Source: Acidobacteriota bacterium (GTDB taxonomy: Bacteria > Acidobacteriota > Vicinamibacteria > Vicinamibacterales > JAKQTR01). Taken from it: a stretch of 64,000 nt of DNA. The stretch is from positions 62,001 through 126,000 of the forward strand of contig JAPKZQ010000003.1 in NCBI GenBank assembly GCA_026393675.1, written 5' to 3'. The stretch's first letter is position 1. The number at the start of each line of letters is the position of its first letter. The translations under genes and the position numbers were made by a program. Of the stretch, positions 60,618 through 64,000 are shown one piece after another. A model generated the notes under the pieces. The model did no database searches and was not told where the DNA came from. It was given only the letters and a program-made list of their open reading frames with translations.

Positions 60618-61871
60618 GTGGTGGGATCTGTCATCATCAGAAACGCGAAGACGGTGATCACATGTGCGGGATCCGCGCCCAAATGCGGTCCCGATCAGGC
60701 AGATGTCCGCCCCATCGCCGGCGGCGCGGTCGTCGCGACCGACGGCCTCATTGCGTTTGTCGGGACGACGGCGGAATGCGACAAGCGCTACCCTGCCCGC
60801 GACGGCTTCGACGTCATCGACGCATCGGGATGCACGGTCCTGCCGGGCTTCGTCGATCCACATACCCACGTCGTGTTTGGCGGTGATCGCCGTGACGAAC
60901 TGCGACGGCGGCTGGCCGGTGCCACGTACGCCGAAATCGCCGCCTCGGGCGGCGGGATCCTGTCGACGGTCCGAGCCACCCGCGCAGCCTCCGAGGAGGA
61001 CCTCGTCGCCGCGACCTCCGAGCGGCTCGATCAGATGCTCCGATGCGGCACGACGACATGCGAGGCCAAGAGCGGCTACGGGCTCGAGACCGACGCCGAA
61101 CTGAAAATGCTCCGCGTCATCCGGCGCCTCGACCAGCGGCACGCCATCGATCTCGTGTCGACCTTCATGGGTGCCCACGAAATCCCCATCGAGCATCGTG
61201 CGAATCGCCGCTTCTACATTGATCAACTGGTCCGGCAGATGATTCCTGCCGCGGCACGCGACGGGCTGGCCGAGTGGTGCGACGTGTTCTGCGAGGCCGG
61301 CGTCTACACACCCGAAGAATCGACGGAGATCCTCCAGGCCGGCAAGCGCCATGGGCTGAAGGCGCGCATCCACGCCGACGAACTGGAAGAAAGTGGAGGT
61401 TCGCTTGTCGCGGCCGCTGTCGGCGCGCGGTCCGCCGACCACCTCCTGTACGTCGCGCCGCGCGGCATTCACGCCATGAAACAGGCGGGCGTGGTGGCCA
61501 CACTGCTGCCCATCGCGGCGTTCTACCTGAAGCTTGGGAGATACGCACCGGCCAGAGAACTCATCGAGGCGGGAGTACCCGTTGCGCTGGCCACCGATCT
61601 GAATCCGGGCGGCGGCTTCTCGCCGTCGATGCCCTTTGCGATGTCGCTCGCGTGCTTCTCGATGCGGATGACGCTCGAAGAGGCGCTCGTCGCTTCCACA
61701 ATTAACGCGGCCTACGCCATCGACCGGCACGACCGGATCGGCAGCCTCGAAGTCGGCAAACAGGCCGACATGGTGATCGTCAACGGTGAAGCGGTCGATC
61801 TGCTGAAGGTGGGTGTGCCGGCCATCCGGATGGTCATCAAACGTGGCGAGGTTGTGGCACAGGGTTCGTAG
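60618..61871 (+). CDS. hutI: Imidazolonepropionase
   Basis: 417 residues of the amidohydrolase superfamily; opens imidazolone-5-propionate in histidine degradation. Metal ligands are in GFVDPHTHVVFGG, a second His in TFMGAHEIP and IHADELEESGG, and the catalytic Asp in ALATDLNPGGG. The hut partners hutH and hutU are not in the window. The open frame begins at ATG 60597 inside a repeat; GTG 60618 (or 60621) is the likelier start, because GSVIIRNAK is the usual beginning of the family. Confidence 0.9.
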   Translation: MVGSVIIRNAKTVITCAGSAPKCGPDQADVRPIAGGAVVATDGLIAFVGTTAECDKRYPARDGFDVIDASGCTVLPGFVDPHTHVVFGGDRRDELRRRLAGATYAEIAASGGGILSTVRATRAASEEDLVAATSERLDQMLRCGTTTCEAKSGYGLETDAELKMLRVIRRLDQRHAIDLVSTFMGAHEIPIEHRANRRFYIDQLVRQMIPAAARDGLAEWCDVFCEAGVYTPEESTEILQAGKRHGLKARIHADELEESGGSLVAAAVGARSADHLLYVAPRGIHAMKQAGVVATLLPIAAFYLKLGRYAPARELIEAGVPVALATDLNPGGGFSPSMPFAMSLACFSMRMTLEEALVASTINAAYAIDRHDRIGSLEVGKQADMVIVNGEAVDLLKVGVPAIRMVIKRGEVVAQGS

Positions 61872-61937
61872 CAAACCTCCGGCTCACACCACCGAGGCCT
61901 CTCGCCGCCAATCGGCGCTGGACGAGGCGTATCTGGT

Positions 61938-62105
61938 CCGTCATGCCGGCGAACGCCGGAATCCAGCCGTGTACCTCTCTGGATGCCGGCTTCCGCCGGC
62001 ATGACGATCTCGATGTGACATCCGTTCTTTCGCCGGGGTGACGAAGAATTGCTGTATTCGGCAGGATACCCCTGTGGAAAATGCCCACATTCGGCAGGAT
62101 GTCCC
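61938..62105. repeat. Dispersed composite palindromic repeat, copy B
   Basis: The reverse complement of the repeat at 18311-18480 but without the 38-base hairpin insert, and with two ATTCGGCAGGAT units (62056-62067 and 62089-62100) instead of one. It fills most of the 243-base gap between the convergent hutI and cydB genes. Confidence 0.75.
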
Positions 62106-62114
62106 TGACGATAT

Positions 62115-63134
62115 CTAGTACGACGTCGAATCCAGCTTCACCTTCCCACGGAAGACCCAGTAGATGCTGACGGTGTAGGTCAGCACGAGCGGAATCCCGA
62201 TGAGCGCCATGATCAGCATGATCCACAGCGTCTTCGGGGAGGACGCCGCGTTGTAGATCGTCAACTGTCTGGCCGGCTCCCACGCATTGACGAGCGTCGG
62301 GTACATGCCAACTCCAACCAGCCCGAACAGTCCCAGCACGGCGCACGAAGACGACAGGAACGCTTCCCCAAAGCGAAGGTGGTGGATGGCGCGCGGCACG
62401 TTCGCGATGGCCAGCATCGTCAGCACCGGCAGCGCGAACAGCACGGGGCTGGCCTTGATCGCCGCCGTCATCTCCGGCCGGTAGATCAATGTGGCCATCG
62501 TCGTCGTCGCATAGCAGATCAGGAAGAAGATGATCGTATTGGGGATCCACCCCTTCACCATCTCCTGGGTGTCGCCATCGGTCTTCAACATGAGGTAGAT
62601 CGCCCCGTGCATCATGAACAGCGCGACCGTCGTGACGCCCGTGAGCAGCGCGTAGGGAGTCAGGAGTGACAGGAACGACCCTGCGAACTCTCCGGCCCCA
62701 TCGAGCGGAACGCCCCAGATGATGTTGCCGAACGCCACTCCCATCAGCAGGCTGGATGCGACCGAGGCGATGGCGAAACTGCGATCCCATCCGCGCCGCC
62801 ACCACGCGCCGGGCTGTTTGCTGCGAAACTCGATGGCCACGCCACGAAAGATGAGCCCGACGAGCAGCAGGATCATCGCCACGTAGAATCCCGAGAACAC
62901 CGTCGCGTAGACGATGGGGAACGCAGCAAACAGCGCTCCGCCACCCGTCACCAGCCAGACTTCGTTACCGTCCCACACGGGGCCAATCGCATTGAAGAAG
63001 ATCCGGCGCTGCTCGTCCGTCCTGGCGAACAGGTGCAGCGCACCCACGCCGAGGTCGAATCCGTCGAGCACGGCGTACCCGGCCAGCAGGGCGCCAACCA
63101 GCAGAAACCACACGGTGTTCAGATCGAGGCTCAT
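62115..63134 (-). CDS. cydB: Cytochrome bd ubiquinol oxidase subunit II
   Basis: 339 residues, about nine membrane helices. The conserved VWFLLVGALLAGYAVLDGFDLGVG start, IGPVWDGNEVWLV and GYATTTMATLIY-type helices (here ICYATTTMATLIYRP) fit CydB. With CydA it forms a quinol oxidase that reduces oxygen at low concentration without proton pumping. The frame is open to 63233, but ATG 63134, ten bases after cydA, matches the family start. Confidence 0.94.
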   Translation of the reverse strand: MSLDLNTVWFLLVGALLAGYAVLDGFDLGVGALHLFARTDEQRRIFFNAIGPVWDGNEVWLVTGGGALFAAFPIVYATVFSGFYVAMILLLVGLIFRGVAIEFRSKQPGAWWRRGWDRSFAIASVASSLLMGVAFGNIIWGVPLDGAGEFAGSFLSLLTPYALLTGVTTVALFMMHGAIYLMLKTDGDTQEMVKGWIPNTIIFFLICYATTTMATLIYRPEMTAAIKASPVLFALPVLTMLAIANVPRAIHHLRFGEAFLSSSCAVLGLFGLVGVGMYPTLVNAWEPARQLTIYNAASSPKTLWIMLIMALIGIPLVLTYTVSIYWVFRGKVKLDSTSY

Positions 63135-63144
63135 GCCGATACCC

Positions 63145-64000
63145 TCACGCCCGATGACCCTCTCCGCCCGGGTGATCCTCGGCAAGCGGGCCGTGCTGGA
63201 TCTTCTCGTTGAGGAGGAACAGGAACAGCACAAACAGCAGCGCGTACACCAGCGTGAACAGCACGAGCGAGAAGATAACGTGCGACGAGTGGACGACAGG
63301 CGACAGCCCGTCGATGGTGCGCATCACCCTGTAGACGATCCAGGGCTGGCGGCCGATTTCAGCGGTGGCCCACCCGAGTTGGTTGGCGATCTGCGGCCCA
63401 ACCACCGCGCCGACAAAGATCCAGAGCAGCCACCGGGTTCTGAACAGCCTGCCCTTCGGCAGAAATGCCACGCCGCACACCACCACCGCCGCTAGCATCG
63501 TCCCAATCGCGACCATGACGTGAAACGTCTGGAACGTAGCGTTGAGCGGCGGGAGATCGTCCTTTGGAAACGCCTTCACGCCGGGGATGGGCGCGGTGGC
63601 ATCTCCCGCAATCATCCTGCTCAACAGACCAGGAATCTCCACGCCCGTCACGCGCTGGTTCGCGCCATCAACCCAGCCGAGGATGTGCAGGCCGGCTGGC
63701 GCCGACGCCTCCATCACGCCTTCCATCGCGGCGAACTTCTCCGGCTGATGTCGCGCGACCAAGCGGGCGGACCAATCCCCGGTGACGATCGACGCGAGTG
63801 CCGCCACCGCCGCCAGCGCGAGGCCGAGCCGCATCGACGCTCGAGCAAAGGCCTCGTGCCGCCGCTTCAGGAGGTAGTACGCGGCAATGGAAAGCACGAA
63901 GAACGCGCCAGTTGCCCACGCGCCGACGATGGTGTGCAGCAGGCGATCAACGCTCGACGGATTGAACACGACCGCCCAGAAATCGGTGATTTCCGCCCGC
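63145..64000 (-). CDS. cydA: Cytochrome bd ubiquinol oxidase subunit I, partial
   Basis: The gene runs off the right edge; about 284 residues from the C-terminal part are visible. AEITDFWAVVFNPSSVDRLLH, HQPEKFAAMEG and GWATAEIGRQPWIVYRVMRT are hallmark CydA segments; the last is the quinol-site region. The short Q-loop appears to be the kind found outside Enterobacteria. cydB follows ten bases downstream. The start and the first haem ligands lie outside the window. Confidence 0.95.
   Translation of the reverse strand, partial: RAEITDFWAVVFNPSSVDRLLHTIVGAWATGAFFVLSIAAYYLLKRRHEAFARASMRLGLALAAVAALASIVTGDWSARLVARHQPEKFAAMEGVMEASAPAGLHILGWVDGANQRVTGVEIPGLLSRMIAGDATAPIPGVKAFPKDDLPPLNATFQTFHVMVAIGTMLAAVVVCGVAFLPKGRLFRTRWLLWIFVGAVVGPQIANQLGWATAEIGRQPWIVYRVMRTIDGLSPVVHSSHVIFSLVLFTLVYALLFVLFLFLLNEKIQHGPLAEDHPGGEGHRA

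Overview
The window is high-GC chromosomal DNA of a Gram-negative bacterium: it encodes an LptD outer-membrane assembly protein, a TonB-type protein, periplasmic M16 peptidases and cytochrome bd oxidase. Composition and the mix of genes (secreted TPR/carboxypeptidase-like protein, HEAT-PPIase fusion, many short palindromic repeats) resemble Acidobacteriota, perhaps the Vicinamibacteria. That is inference, as no rRNA or phylogenetic marker beyond housekeeping genes is present. No tRNA, rRNA, CRISPR array, transposase, integrase or phage structural gene was seen.

Layout. 1-5.9 kb: a TPR protein tail, two separately terminated genes for the same 17-residue Lys/Ala peptide, a diguanylate cyclase, a HEAT-PPIase fusion coupled to a MenC-like enolase-superfamily gene, and a deoxynucleoside kinase. 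6-8.4 kb: accD and folC. 8.5-18.3 kb: surface-sugar region with a WlbA/WlbB/GT2/WlbC-like cassette for an acetamido sugar, a large membrane GT-C-like protein, two tandem paralogous membrane proteins and a radical SAM/SPASM protein. 18.5-25.2 kb: RNase Z-like hydrolase, an orphan membrane protein, a decayed signalling-domain fragment, an M16 peptidase pair behind a structured leader, then arsR and arsM. 25.3-33.5 kb: lptD and a tightly overlapping run of sugar-nucleotide genes ending in a VTE5-VTE6-like fusion and a UbiA prenyltransferase. 33.5-38.2 kb: htpX, an M20 peptidase, a secreted protein, and thiC with a TPP riboswitch. 38.3-47.5 kb: a type III-like restriction-modification operon with an ABC ATPase/TOPRIM-like gene between mod and res, and a divergent SEC-C protein. 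47.5-51.8 kb: a flippase flanked by a broken and an intact copy of a DUF4337 gene tail, then rlmI. 51.9-64 kb: rpiB, glyA, dinG, a TPR protein, yggS, divIVA, a possible nucleotidyltransferase pair, a TonB-like gene, hutI and cydAB (cydA runs off the end).

How the parts work together. The 8.5-18 kb and 27.8-33.5 kb blocks look devoted to surface polysaccharide and lipid-linked chemistry, with LptD and the flippase as export partners. The mod-ATPase-res operon is the clearest defence locus. Several genes (menC-like, deoxynucleoside kinase, accD, the radical SAM gene, rnz, arsR, lptD, rpiB and two small genes) have a TANNNT hexamer 6-9 nt before the start codon, which suggests frequent leaderless transcription. 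Intergenic DNA is rich in dispersed palindromes and G-rich repeats. The most unusual features are the identical 17-residue peptide pair, the prenyl-kinase fusion next to UbiA, the mod-ATPase/TOPRIM-res operon, the DUF4337-tail repeats around the flippase, and the leaderless-promoter pattern.
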